A stretch of DNA of 20,024 nt, from contig SLDB01000322.1 of NCBI GenBank assembly GCA_007125475.1, positions 1-20,024 of the forward strand. The letters are read 5' to 3'. The position numbers and the translations under genes are program-made. Under the pieces are notes generated by a model, which was not told the DNA's origin, ran no database searches, and worked only from the letters and a program-made list of their open reading frames with translations. This DNA is from Nitriliruptoraceae bacterium. GTDB lineage: Bacteria; Actinomycetota; Nitriliruptoria; Nitriliruptorales; Nitriliruptoraceae. Shown here one piece after another: positions 1 through 7,283 of the stretch (within the stretch, counting starts at the first letter, position 1; the number at the start of each line of letters is the position of its first letter).

Positions 1-35
1 AGGCCCGGCACCTGTGCACGCTGCGGCCCCACACC

Positions 36-671
36 TCACCCACCGGGTGCATCCGTGCACACCGGGTCGAGTTCGTGGCCCGCACGGCCGGCGTCGTCGG
101 TGCCAGCGGCGCCGACCTCATCGACCGGCACCGCCACACGCGCAGACCCGCCGACCGAAGTCGTCGCACCAGCCGCGTAGACGTCGGTGCGCCACCCGGA
201 ACCCGGCCGGGTCCGCAGCCACTGACGGATGATCGGCCGGGCCCACAACGGTGTGCGGCCGCGGATGACCTGCGGCTGCGGCAACTCCCTGCGGTACCGG
301 TAGGTGTCGATCGTCGCCTTCGACACCCCGGTCGCGTCCGCCACGTCCTCGACGGTCATCATCACCTGGACGTGCAGTTCCGGGGCCATCATCCCGACGA
401 CCAGGTCGCCGGCGTGTGGTCGCAACCCGCCACGGCGGCGCACCGCCAACTCGTGGGGTTCGACCGGTTCCCCCGCCAGCCACCGCTCCTCGGCGTCGCG
501 CAACGGGCGGAAACCGCACAACCCGCCGATGCGCTCGTCACCGTCCTCGAGCACCAGCAGGTCGCCGATCGTGAGGTCGACGGCGCCGGGCACCTCGGCA
601 CCCCACGGGTAGCGCCATACGTCGTCGGCGCGCACGTACGTCGAGTTGCAACAGCGAAGAACGTCACTCAT
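36..671 (-). CDS. Excisionase/MerR-like helix-turn-helix DNA-binding protein
   Basis: This 211-aa protein of unknown target probably binds DNA. Residues about 105-153 form a small helix-turn-helix unit (MTVEDVADATGVSKATIDTY, then a basic wing and a WARPIIRQWLRTRPG helix), resembling the excisionase/AlpA-type HTH_17 fold. The N-terminal 100 residues (CC pair at 7-8, LTIGDLLVLEDGDERIGGLCGFRPL) match no family I recognise. The last 40 residues are a Gly/Ala/Asp tail. I start it at the ATG at 671. An open frame continues upstream to 1001, but that part is Arg/Ser/Gly-rich, runs antisense to the GAF-ANTAR gene and looks like GC-rich read-through. A GGGGACCAGG stretch lies just before the ATG. The gene is divergent from the GAF-ANTAR regulator, so the two may share control, but this is inferred only from position. 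A plasmid or mobile-element control protein is an alternative. Confidence 0.66.
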   Translation of the reverse strand: MSDVLRCCNSTYVRADDVWRYPWGAEVPGAVDLTIGDLLVLEDGDERIGGLCGFRPLRDAEERWLAGEPVEPHELAVRRRGGLRPHAGDLVVGMMAPELHVQVMMTVEDVADATGVSKATIDTYRYRRELPQPQVIRGRTPLWARPIIRQWLRTRPGSGWRTDVYAAGATTSVGGSARVAVPVDEVGAAGTDDAGRAGHELDPVCTDAPGG

Positions 672-948
672 CCTGGTCCCCGGGCTTGTCGTCGAATCCC
701 GGGAGTTTCCAGGGCACAGAGACCACCGGCCCTCCCGGGCCTGGGCGCTCTGTGCTGAACGCGTCGCGACGGAGACGATAACGACGCACGCGCCGGCCCG
801 CAACGCCCGGCCGACCAGGCCGGAGACACCGCCGACACCTCCGTCGACGACGACGCCGGCGACGATGCCGGTGCGGCTACCGTCACCGCCGCGACCATCG
901 CCGATCAGCCCGCGCCGCCGTGAGGTGGACCCGCACCGGGAGCCGACC
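672..948. other. Divergent intergenic region with a nested inverted repeat
   Basis: This 277-bp gap separates the HTH gene (-) from the GAF-ANTAR gene (+). The only structure I can support is an imperfect hairpin. The outer arms GCACAGAG (714-721) and CTCTGTGC (748-755) are perfect complements. Nested inside, GGCCC (728-732) and GGGCC (737-741) flank a 4-nt loop. It could be an operator or a leader hairpin. No convincing -35/-10 pair is visible. The stretch 780-900 is open in several frames but compositionally low-complexity, and I do not call it coding. Confidence 0.4.
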
Positions 949-1668
949 GTGAGGGACGACCTGCTCCGCCTGCTCCGTGAGTTCACCGGGGCGATCCTCA
1001 ACCCCTACGACCCCGGTGAACTGCTGCACCGGCTGACGTCGCACTCGATGGAGCTGCTCGACGCCTCCGGCGCCGGGATCATGCTGGAGAACCAGGACGG
1101 TGAGCTCTCGTTCGCCGCCGCCTCCGACGACCAGGTCCTCGCGATCGAGCTGCATCAGGAGCGGGTCCGCGAGGGGGTGTGCTTCGAGGCGTACCGGCAG
1201 AACCGCATGCTCGGGGTCGAGGACGTCACCGAGCTCTCCCGTCAATGGCCGGCGTACGCCGAACGTGTGCAGCACGCCGGGCTGCGTTCGGTGCTCGGCA
1301 CACCGATGAACGCCTACGGGCGCACGATCGGGGTGATCAACATCTACCGGCAGGGGGATGCCCCCTGGTCGCCGGCCGACATCGAAGCCGCCGAGGTGAT
1401 CGCGTCGGTCGGGGCCGGCTACATCGTCCACGCCAGCGAAATGCAGGCCCAGCACGACCTCACCGAGCAGTTGCAGGCCGCGATCGACACCCGCGACGTC
1501 ATCGGTCAGGCCAAGGGCATCATCATGCACCGTGAGGCCGTCACCGACCGTGAGGCGTTCGAGATCCTGCGCACCACGTCGCAGCAGAGCAACCGCAAGC
1601 TCCGCGACGTCGCCCGGCTCGTGATCGACGACACGATCGAGGTGGCCACCGACCGGCGCCGACGGTGA
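949..1668 (+). CDS. GAF and ANTAR domain RNA-binding response regulator
   Basis: This 239-aa sensor-regulator has an N-terminal GAF domain at about residues 14-160 (ELLHRLTSHSMELLDASGAG, GLRSVLGTPM, GRTIGVINIY) and a C-terminal ANTAR domain at about 171-228 (LTEQLQAAIDTRDVIGQAKG, then EAFEILRTTSQQSNRKLRDVA). ANTAR domains bind paired stem-loops in mRNA leaders and act as antiterminators. GAF-ANTAR pairings are common in actinobacteria, where the GAF part senses a small ligand or a redox or stress cue. I chose the GTG at 949 because GGGAG lies 6-7 nt upstream and the GAF domain begins shortly after. An in-frame GTG at 925 is possible. The open frame reaches back to 646, but its first 100 residues are Pro/Thr/Arg-rich and have no domain. 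The ligand and the RNA targets cannot be read from the sequence. Confidence 0.88.
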   Translation: MRDDLLRLLREFTGAILNPYDPGELLHRLTSHSMELLDASGAGIMLENQDGELSFAAASDDQVLAIELHQERVREGVCFEAYRQNRMLGVEDVTELSRQWPAYAERVQHAGLRSVLGTPMNAYGRTIGVINIYRQGDAPWSPADIEAAEVIASVGAGYIVHASEMQAQHDLTEQLQAAIDTRDVIGQAKGIIMHREAVTDREAFEILRTTSQQSNRKLRDVARLVIDDTIEVATDRRRR

Positions 1669-1714
1669 CGAACGTCGCCGACGGTGACGACCGGCGCAAT
1701 GGTCACGATCAGCG

Positions 1715-2683
1715 CTACCCGAGGTTCACCGCACGCCAGGGCCGGTCCGTCGCCCGTGGGTCGACACCGTCGAGGACGTCCAGGACCCCGGTGGCGGCGT
1801 CGACCGCCATCCGTCGCAACGCCTGCTCGGTGAGGGCGGCGCTGTGGGGCGTGAGGACCGTGTTCGGGGCGGTGAGCAGCGGGTGACCGGCCGGTGGGGG
1901 CTCGTCGGAGAACACGTCCACCCCGGCACCGGCGATCACCCCGTCACGGAGCGCATCGGCGAGGGCGGCCTCGTCGACGACCCCGCCGCGCGCGGTCTGC
2001 AGCAGCACCGCGTGGGACGGCATCCGTGCCAGCTGTTCGACGCCGATGAGCCCCCGGGTGGCGTCGTTGAGCGGGACGTGGACGGTGACCGCGTCGCTGG
2101 TGGCCAGGAGTTCGTCGAGGCCGACTGGGCGGGCACCGACGGCGCTGATGGCGTCGTCGGAGAGGAACGGGTCGTGGCCGAGGACGTCGATGGCGAACCC
2201 GTCCCGCGCGATCGCCGCGACCCGGGCCCCGATCCGGCCGAGGCCGATCACCCCCAGCCGGCTGCCCCCGATCTCGGCACCGACGAGGCCGGCCCGCTCC
2301 CCGAAGGCGTCGTCACGCACCATCCGGTCGGCGACGGCGAGGTGGCGGCGCAACGAGAAGAGCAGCGCGAAGACGTGTTCGGCCACGGAGCGGTAGTTCG
2401 CCTCGGCGGTGATCAGCACCGGCACCTCGCGCTCGGCCGCGGCGAGGACGTCGATGTTGTCGTACCCGACGCCGTACCGCGCGATCACCCGGACCCGAGG
2501 CATCCCCTCCAGCAACGCGCGGTCCACCGTCAGCCCGCTGCGCACGATCACCGCGTCGCTACGCGCCAACGCCGAACCCAGCGGCTCGGCGTCGGCGCCG
2601 TAGGCGATCGCGAGCTCGGCACGGGACGCCAGGACGTCGAGGCCGTCGTCGTGGATCGCCTCCGGGAGGCAGACGACGGTCAT
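1715..2683 (-). CDS. D-isomer-specific 2-hydroxyacid dehydrogenase family protein
   Basis: This 322-aa cytosolic NAD(P)-dependent oxidoreductase should interconvert a 2-oxoacid and a D-2-hydroxyacid. Visible motifs are the substrate-domain segment ARYGVGYDNID (68-78), the Rossmann dinucleotide loop GLGRIG (147-152) followed by an acidic strand end (GHDPF, 169-173), and the catalytic set Arg232 (TARGG), Glu261 (DEPPP) and His280 (TPHSAA). Length is normal for the family. The substrate (phosphoglycerate, glyoxylate, phenylpyruvate or other) cannot be decided. There is no ACT or ASB domain, so a long-form SerA is excluded. The ATG at 2683 overlaps the stop of the upstream Bax-inhibitor-like gene by 4 bases (ATGA), which argues for coupled translation and against the longer open frame reaching 3157. 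The gene converges on the GAF-ANTAR gene with 46 bp between the stops. Confidence 0.9.
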   Translation of the reverse strand: MTVVCLPEAIHDDGLDVLASRAELAIAYGADAEPLGSALARSDAVIVRSGLTVDRALLEGMPRVRVIARYGVGYDNIDVLAAAEREVPVLITAEANYRSVAEHVFALLFSLRRHLAVADRMVRDDAFGERAGLVGAEIGGSRLGVIGLGRIGARVAAIARDGFAIDVLGHDPFLSDDAISAVGARPVGLDELLATSDAVTVHVPLNDATRGLIGVEQLARMPSHAVLLQTARGGVVDEAALADALRDGVIAGAGVDVFSDEPPPAGHPLLTAPNTVLTPHSAALTEQALRRMAVDAATGVLDVLDGVDPRATDRPWRAVNLG

Positions 2684-3378
2684 CGCCGCATCAGCAGCTG
2701 CAGCACGTACCAGAACAGCAACGCGATCGAGGCGAACAGCGCCATCGACGCCGCGACCTCCCGATTCGGCGGGTACGAGCGGTAGATCGTCTGGGTCTCG
2801 TAGAGGATCGCGGCACCGGCGAACCCGATCATCGCCACCGAGAACCACGTCCCCAGGTTCGCGCCGAACAGCACCGACCCGACGATCAGCGCCAGCGCCA
2901 GCACCCCACCCCACATCAGCAGCGGACGGAGGAACGTGAAGTCGCGGCTGGAGCGGATCGCGATCGCCGAGAGCGCGGCGAACGCGAACAGCGAGATCTG
3001 CGCCGCCGTGGTGATCGTGCCCTCCAACTGCGGGGTGTTCGCGGCGATGTACAGCGGAGCCGCGAACAGCAACGCGTTCGCCGCGACCAGCAGGCCGTAG
3101 GCGGAGAACTGCGCCGCCGGGGTGCTGGCCCGTAGCCCGAGGCTGTTGGCCATCCACGAGACGATCATGAACCCACCGAGGATGATCAGCCAGTTGGTGG
3201 CGACGACGACCTCGGTGATCGCCGCGGCGATGCCCGTGGCGAACAGCACGTACTCGATCGCGATGAACCCGGCGATCCCGGCGATCAGCCGCAGGTACAC
3301 CCGGGTCATGAACTGACTGCGCACCTGCGGCGGGTGCTCGGCGACGGGGCGCTCCATCGCGGGGGCGGGCATGCTCAT
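2680..3378 (-). CDS. Bax inhibitor-1/YccA family membrane protein
   Basis: This 232-aa integral membrane protein has about seven hydrophobic segments between residues 28 and 230, such as LIAGIAGFIAIEYVLFATGI, WLIILGGFMIVSWMA and the C-terminal FASIALLFWYVLQLL. The pattern, the length and the segment GFAGAAILYETQTIYRSYPP fit the BI-1/YccA (TMBIM) family, whose members are pH-sensitive calcium leak channels or protease modulators in the best studied cases. The role in this organism is unknown. The first 27 residues are a hydrophilic Pro-rich cytosolic tail. The ATG at 3378 has an excellent Shine-Dalgarno (AGGAGG, 7 nt away), so the longer open frame to 3600 is rejected. It lies 58 bp downstream of the ABC binding-protein gene and overlaps the dehydrogenase gene by 4 bp. 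Confidence 0.82.
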   Translation of the reverse strand: MSMPAPAMERPVAEHPPQVRSQFMTRVYLRLIAGIAGFIAIEYVLFATGIAAAITEVVVATNWLIILGGFMIVSWMANSLGLRASTPAAQFSAYGLLVAANALLFAAPLYIAANTPQLEGTITTAAQISLFAFAALSAIAIRSSRDFTFLRPLLMWGGVLALALIVGSVLFGANLGTWFSVAMIGFAGAAILYETQTIYRSYPPNREVAASMALFASIALLFWYVLQLLMRR

Positions 3379-3436
3379 CGAGGTTCCTCCTGGTGCGGCC
3401 TGGTGGTGGGCCGCAGCGGCCAGTGTGCCCGATCGG

Positions 3437-4336
3437 CTACGAACGCAGGCCCTGGTCGACCAACCACTCTTCGGCGACGAGGTCCGGGTCCTCGTTGTCG
3501 ATCTCGACCCGGCGGTTGAGATCGATGAGCTCCTCGAGGGTGAGCGCGGCCGAGATGGCGTCGAGGACCTCACGGATCTCGTCGGTGAGGGCGTCGTCAC
3601 GGATCACCGGGACGATGTTCTCCGACGGGATCAACCCACCGTCGTCATCGAGGACCACCCAGTCGTTCGCGGCGATCACGCCCATGCTGGTGAACAGTCG
3701 GGCGACGTCGATGTCGCCGTCCTGCAGCGCGGAGACGGTGAGCGGGCCACCCGGGTCGAGGTCGACCCACTCACTGAACTCCAGGCCGTAGACCCGCTCG
3801 TAGCCGGGGAGCCCGTCGGAGCGCTCCCGGGTCTCGGGGGCACCGCCGGCCACCAGTTCATCGGCGAACTCGACCAGCTGGGAGGTCGTGGTGACCCCAC
3901 CGAGCTCGTCGGCGGTCTCGCGGGTGAGCACCAGCCCGTTGCGGTTCTCGGCCGAGGACGGCTCGAGCACCTGGATGTCGGGTCCGAGGCGGTCGCGTAG
4001 CTCGGTGACCAACGCGTCGGTCTCGGTCTCCTCGAGCGGGTCCTCGGCGAGGAAGTTCAGCAGCGACCCGGCGTACTCGGGGAGGAGGTCGATCTCGCCC
4101 TGCTGCAGGGCGGGGAAGTACACCTCGCGGGCACCGATGTTCGTGCTGGTGTCGACGTCGACGCCGATCTCCTCCAGCGCCAGCGCGTACATGTTGGCCA
4201 GCAGCACCGACTCCGGGAAGTTCGCCGAGCCGACGGTGAGTTCGTCACCGCCGTCACCGGAGCAGGCCGCCAGCACCAACCCGGCAGCGGCGGTGGCCAC
4301 CAGGAGTCGCGACGGGCGGGTTCGACGGAGGTTCAT
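3437..4336 (-). CDS. Glycine betaine/choline-type ABC transporter substrate-binding lipoprotein
   Basis: This 299-aa protein is the extracytoplasmic binding component of an OpuC/ProX-type quaternary-amine importer. The N-terminus is a lipoprotein signal: RRTRPSR, a hydrophobic core, then lipobox VLAAC with the lipidated Cys at 25. The mature part begins with LTVGSANFPESVLLANMYA, followed by NIGAREVYFPALQQGEIDLLPEYAGSL, the hallmark of the OpuAC/ProX family (Pfam OpuAC). Glycine betaine, choline, carnitine or a related osmoprotectant is the expected ligand, but the aromatic box cannot be resolved by eye. The ATG at 4336 is preceded by AGGAG at suitable spacing. Unlike the other genes of the transporter it is separated from the permease by 188 bp, which hold a 13-bp tandem repeat, so its expression level may be set independently. 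Confidence 0.92.
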   Translation of the reverse strand: MNLRRTRPSRLLVATAAAGLVLAACSGDGGDELTVGSANFPESVLLANMYALALEEIGVDVDTSTNIGAREVYFPALQQGEIDLLPEYAGSLLNFLAEDPLEETETDALVTELRDRLGPDIQVLEPSSAENRNGLVLTRETADELGGVTTTSQLVEFADELVAGGAPETRERSDGLPGYERVYGLEFSEWVDLDPGGPLTVSALQDGDIDVARLFTSMGVIAANDWVVLDDDGGLIPSENIVPVIRDDALTDEIREVLDAISAALTLEELIDLNRRVEIDNEDPDLVAEEWLVDQGLRS

Positions 4337-4370
4337 GGCTGCTCCTGGATCGATCGGCGTGTTCGGGTCG

Positions 4371-4432
4371 GTCGGCGGGGTCAGTCGGCGGGGTCAGTCG
4401 GCGGGGTCAGTCGGCGGGGTCAGTCGGCGGGG
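4371..4432. repeat. 13-bp tandem repeat, 4.8 copies, upstream of the binding-protein gene
   Basis: Four perfect head-to-tail copies of GTCGGCGGGGTCA (starts at 4371, 4384, 4397 and 4410) are followed by a partial copy at 4423-4432. The array lies inside the 188-bp gap (4337-4524) between the second permease and the binding-protein gene, about 35 bp upstream of the latter's start in the direction of transcription. Identical copies indicate recent expansion or active slippage. The unit is not a multiple of three and lies outside the genes I call. The rest of the gap shows nothing I can name. Confidence 0.9.
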
Positions 4433-4524
4433 GGCGAGCGATGGGCGTGGCGGTCGGGGCGCGTGTCGGTCGGCGGACGTGTCAGCGGGCAGGTGGATCG
4501 CCGGCGGATGGGGATCGGCAGGGC

Positions 4525-5235
4525 TCACGCGGCGGTCGAGGTCATCCGGGCCTCGGCGGCGGCGTCGGCGTTGGCACGTGCAAGCCCTTCGGAGACGACG
4601 AGCCGTTGGATGGCGGCGAGCACCGCCTCGACGGCGAGCGCCAGCAACGCCACCAGCAATGCCCCGGCGACGACCTGAGCGTAGTTCTGCACCGCGAGCC
4701 CGTTCACGATGTAGCGACCGAGGCCGCCGAGGCCGGGGAACGCCGCCAGGGTGGCGGTCGCCACGACCTGCACCGACGAGGTGCGCACGCCCGCCATGAT
4801 CAGGGGCATCGCGACCGGGATCTCGACGTGGCGCAGCACCTGCCAGCCCCGCATCCCCATCCCCTCGGCGGCGTCGCGGACGGTGGCGTCGACCCCGCGC
4901 ACCCCGGTGTAGGTGTTGGTCAGGATCGGGGGGATCGCGAACGCCACCAACGCGATCAGCACCGGCAGGAACCCGATCCCGGCCAGCACCACCACCAGGA
5001 TGATCACCCCGAACGACGGCACCGCCCGGCCGACGTTGGCGACGTTCACCGCCAGCGCCCCACCACGGCCGGTGTGCCCGACCCACAACCCGATCGGCAA
5101 CGCGATCATGATCGCCACCAGCGTCGAGGCGGCCGCGTACCCGAGGTGCTCGACGAGCCGGGCCGGAACGGAGTTCGACCCATCCCACTGGGCGGGGTCG
5201 GTGAACCAGGCCACGACGTCGGCGAACACCTCCAT
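4525..5235 (-). CDS. Osmoprotectant-type ABC transporter permease (second permease)
   Basis: This 236-aa inner-membrane permease of the binding-protein-dependent type (BPD_transp_1) has five to six hydrophobic segments, for example LGYAAASTLVAIMIALPIGL, VPSFGVIILVVVLAGIGFL and VVAGALLVALLALAVEAVL. The cytoplasmic coupling loop that contacts the ATPase is recognisable near the middle (TGVRGVDATVRDAAEGMGM, then HVEIPVAMPLIMAGVRTS). It closely parallels the loop in the neighbouring permease, so the two probably form a heterodimer as in OpuCB/OpuCD systems. I start at the ATG at 5235, which shares one base with the upstream stop codon (TGATG), a classic reinitiation arrangement. A GTG at 5256 is a weaker alternative with no Shine-Dalgarno. 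The C-terminus ends in an Ala-rich tail. Confidence 0.9.
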   Translation of the reverse strand: MEVFADVVAWFTDPAQWDGSNSVPARLVEHLGYAAASTLVAIMIALPIGLWVGHTGRGGALAVNVANVGRAVPSFGVIILVVVLAGIGFLPVLIALVAFAIPPILTNTYTGVRGVDATVRDAAEGMGMRGWQVLRHVEIPVAMPLIMAGVRTSSVQVVATATLAAFPGLGGLGRYIVNGLAVQNYAQVVAGALLVALLALAVEAVLAAIQRLVVSEGLARANADAAAEARMTSTAA

Positions 5236-5924
5236 CAGCTCACCGTCCGCGTCCACGGCGTCAACGCCCGTTGCAACGCCAGCAGCAGCAGGTCGGCGGT
5301 GACCGCCAGCGCCACCGACAACACCAACCCGACGTACAGCGGTGTCGGGAAGCTGCGGTAGAAGCCGTCGAGGAAGAGCTGGCCGAGCCCCCCCTGACCT
5401 ACCAGGGAGCTGACGGTGACCAGCCCGATCGTGGTCACCGTCGCGATCCGGATCCCGGCGAACACCACCGGGAGCGCCAACGGCAGCTCGACGTGCAGGA
5501 TCCGCCGGACGCCACGGAACCCCATCGCGGTCGCGGCGTCACGCACCGCGGCCGGCACCCCCCGGAATCCCTCGACGATGTTCCGCAGCAGGATCAGCAG
5601 GGTGTAGACGGTGAGCGGGATCACCGCGGTCCAGATCGTCAACCCGGTGAACGCGATCAGGAGGACGAACAGGGCCAGCGACGGGATGGTGAACAGCAAC
5701 CCCGTCACCGACAGCAACGGCCCGTACAACACCGGCCAGCGCACCGCAGCGAGCCCCAACGCCGAGGCGATCACGAACCCCAGGGCCACCGGGATCGACG
5801 TCAGCAGCAGGTGTTCGACGAACTGCTCGCCGATGTAGCCCGCGTTCCTTTCGATCCACGCCCAGTCGACGCCGGGCTGGCCGCCGGCCTGGGCGGTGAC
5901 GGTGGGGACGGCTGACAGGCTCAC
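5235..5924 (-). CDS. Osmoprotectant-type ABC transporter permease (first permease)
   Basis: This 229-aa permease follows directly after the ATPase gene. Hydrophobic segments include LLLTSIPVALGFVIASALGL, LLSVTGLLFTIPSLALFVLL, IWTAVIPLTVYTLLILL and YVGLVLSVALAVTADLLLLA. The coupling loop EGFRGVPAAVRDAATAMGFR followed by HVELPLALPVVFAGIRIATV is typical of OpuBB/ProW-like permeases. The start is a GTG at 5924 that overlaps the ATPase stop by 4 bases (GTGA), so its translation is almost certainly coupled to the ATPase. The residues before the first membrane segment include a short amphipathic stretch (VDWAWIERNAGYIGEQFVEH), common in this permease class. No truncation or frameshift is seen. Confidence 0.91.
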   Translation of the reverse strand: MSLSAVPTVTAQAGGQPGVDWAWIERNAGYIGEQFVEHLLLTSIPVALGFVIASALGLAAVRWPVLYGPLLSVTGLLFTIPSLALFVLLIAFTGLTIWTAVIPLTVYTLLILLRNIVEGFRGVPAAVRDAATAMGFRGVRRILHVELPLALPVVFAGIRIATVTTIGLVTVSSLVGQGGLGQLFLDGFYRSFPTPLYVGLVLSVALAVTADLLLLALQRALTPWTRTVS

Positions 5925-7015
5925 CGCAGCAGCTCGGCGCTGAGGATCTCGTGGGTGACCACGCCCTCGTAGGTGCCCTGCGGCCCCAGCCGCACCGCCA
6001 CCCCGACGCGTGAGGAGACCATGGCGTTGAGCGCGGCACGCAGGGAGTTCTCCGCGTACACGAACAGCCGCGGCTGCTGCAGGTCGAGCTCGCCGAGCCG
6101 GGCGGCGTCGCCGAGTTCGTCGACGGTGGCCCAGCCCACCAGGTGGCGGTCGTCGTCGACGACGACGACCCAGTCGGTGCCGTGCTCGGCCGCGACGCGC
6201 CCCGCGTCGGCGGCCGAGGCGTCGGCGCCGACCACCGGACCGGGGTCGGCGGTGACCTCGGAGACCTTGCGCAGGCTGAGTCGCTTCAACCCCCGCTCCT
6301 CGCCGAGGAAGTCGGCGACGAATGCGTTGGCGGGCTTGGCCAGCAGCTCGGCCGGGGTGGCGAACTGCTCCAGGACGCCACCGACGTTGAGGATCGCGAT
6401 GCGGTCGCCCATCGCGATCGCCTCGTCGATGTCATGGGTGACGAACACGATCGTCTTGCGCACCTCGGCCTGCAGCCGGAGCATCTCCTGCTGCAGGCGG
6501 GCCCGCACGATCGGGTCGACGGCGCCGAACGGCTCGTCCATCAACAGGATCGGCGGGTCGACGGCGAGCGCCCGGGCGACACCGACGCGCTGCTGCTGGC
6601 CGCCGGAGAGCTGGTGCGGGTAGCGGTCGGCGACGACCGCGTCGAGTCCGACGAGCTCCATCAGCTCACGGGCCCGGCGGGTGGCCCGCTCCCGCTCCCA
6701 CCCCAGCAACCGCGGCACCGTGGTGATGTTGTCGGTCACGGTCCGGTGCGGGAACAGGCCACCGGCCTGGATGACGTACCCGATCCCCCGGCGAAGCTCG
6801 TGGGGAGCGATCCTCAGGGCGTCCCGTCCGTCGACGAACAGCCGGCCGCTGGTCGGCTCGACCATGCGGTTGACCATGCGCAGCGTCGTCGTCTTGCCGC
6901 ACCCGGAGGGTCCGACGAGGACGACGACCTCCCCCTCCGGGACGTCGAGGTCGAGCTCGGTGACCGCCGTCGTCCCGTCGGGGAACCGCTTCGTCACCTG
7001 CTCGAAGGTGATCAT
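5921..7015 (-). CDS. Quaternary-amine ABC transporter ATP-binding protein with C-terminal CBS region
   Basis: This 364-aa protein energises the importer. Motifs in order: Walker A GPSGCGKT (35-42), Q-loop Gln83 (VIQAGGLFPH), signature LSGGQ (136-140), Walker B LLMDEP (157-162) and H-loop His194. The segment after about 240 is a CBS-domain pair (DWVVVVDDDRHLVGWATVDE, then ALNAMVSSRVGVAVRLGPQG), as in OpuAA/OpuCA. There it senses ionic strength or cyclic-di-AMP and gates uptake; whether it does so here is inference. The ATG at 7015 has GGGGAG six bases upstream and begins the conserved MITFEQVTKRF. An in-frame extension to 7210 would add a repetitive AGAHQ-type peptide encoded by a 15-bp minisatellite, which I regard as leader. 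It heads the four-gene transport cluster. Confidence 0.93.
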   Translation of the reverse strand: MITFEQVTKRFPDGTTAVTELDLDVPEGEVVVLVGPSGCGKTTTLRMVNRMVEPTSGRLFVDGRDALRIAPHELRRGIGYVIQAGGLFPHRTVTDNITTVPRLLGWERERATRRARELMELVGLDAVVADRYPHQLSGGQQQRVGVARALAVDPPILLMDEPFGAVDPIVRARLQQEMLRLQAEVRKTIVFVTHDIDEAIAMGDRIAILNVGGVLEQFATPAELLAKPANAFVADFLGEERGLKRLSLRKVSEVTADPGPVVGADASAADAGRVAAEHGTDWVVVVDDDRHLVGWATVDELGDAARLGELDLQQPRLFVYAENSLRAALNAMVSSRVGVAVRLGPQGTYEGVVTHEILSAELLR

Positions 7016-7047
7016 GTCCGACTCCCCTCGGCGGGTGTCTCCGGGCG

Positions 7048-7182
7048 GGTGTGCGCCGGCCTGGTGTGCACCGGCCTGGTGCACGCGGGCCTGGTGTGCG
7101 CCGGCCCGGTGTGCACCGGCCTGGTCCACTCCGGGCGGGCGCTCGCAGGGCGGGCGTGCGCAGGGCAGGTGTCCACAGCGCT
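7048..7182. repeat. Degenerate 15-bp tandem repeat, nine units, upstream of the ABC ATPase gene
   Basis: Nine successive 15-bp units follow a consensus close to GGTGTGCACCGGCCT. Copies starting at 7063 and 7108 are identical, those at 7048, 7078 and 7093 nearly so, and units from 7123 onward decay progressively. The array lies in the 268-bp gap 7016-7283, between the DUF1684 gene and the ATPase gene, and ends about 33 bp before the ATPase start. Because the unit is a multiple of three, every frame reads as a pentapeptide repeat. On the minus strand one of these frames runs in phase into the ATPase. Upstream, a TAGGGT (minus strand, 7233-7238) fits the actinobacterial TANNNT -10 pattern but has no recognisable -35. 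Confidence 0.85.
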
Positions 7183-7283
7183 CGGCGGGTGGTCGGTGAC
7201 CATCCGGCACCCGGCGAACCCGGTGGCCCGCGACCCTATTCCGGCGACCACCGACCTGCCGCCACCCGTGGCACGCCCGTTGT

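Noticed and set aside
1..180. Tail of a plus-strand gene with a TCARCG (HNH/zinc-like) motif entering from the left edge
   Set aside because: Only one CxxC at the edge and then Pro/Ser/Thr-rich sequence antisense to the HTH gene; too little to call.
714..755. ANTAR target RNA
   Set aside because: ANTAR targets are two adjacent stems with six-base loops carrying A and G at set positions; this is one nested stem with a 4-nt loop.
672..1001. Extension of the HTH protein to an upstream start at 1001
   Set aside because: Arg/Ser/Gly-rich sequence overlapping the GAF-ANTAR start; the ATG at 671 begins ordinary protein sequence.
1656..1714. Terminator between the GAF-ANTAR and dehydrogenase genes
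   Set aside because: Only a 5-bp GTGAC/GTCAC pairing and a small direct repeat are visible; no stable stem followed by T residues on either strand.
7016..7210. AGAHQ-repeat N-terminal extension of the ABC ATPase
   Set aside because: The ATG at 7015 has a good ribosome site and matches the family's N-terminus, so the extension is kept only as a finding.
7233..7238. Promoter -10 (TAGGGT, minus strand) for the osmoprotectant operon
   Set aside because: Fits TANNNT but has no recognisable -35 element, and such hexamers are frequent by chance; mentioned only in the regional entry.
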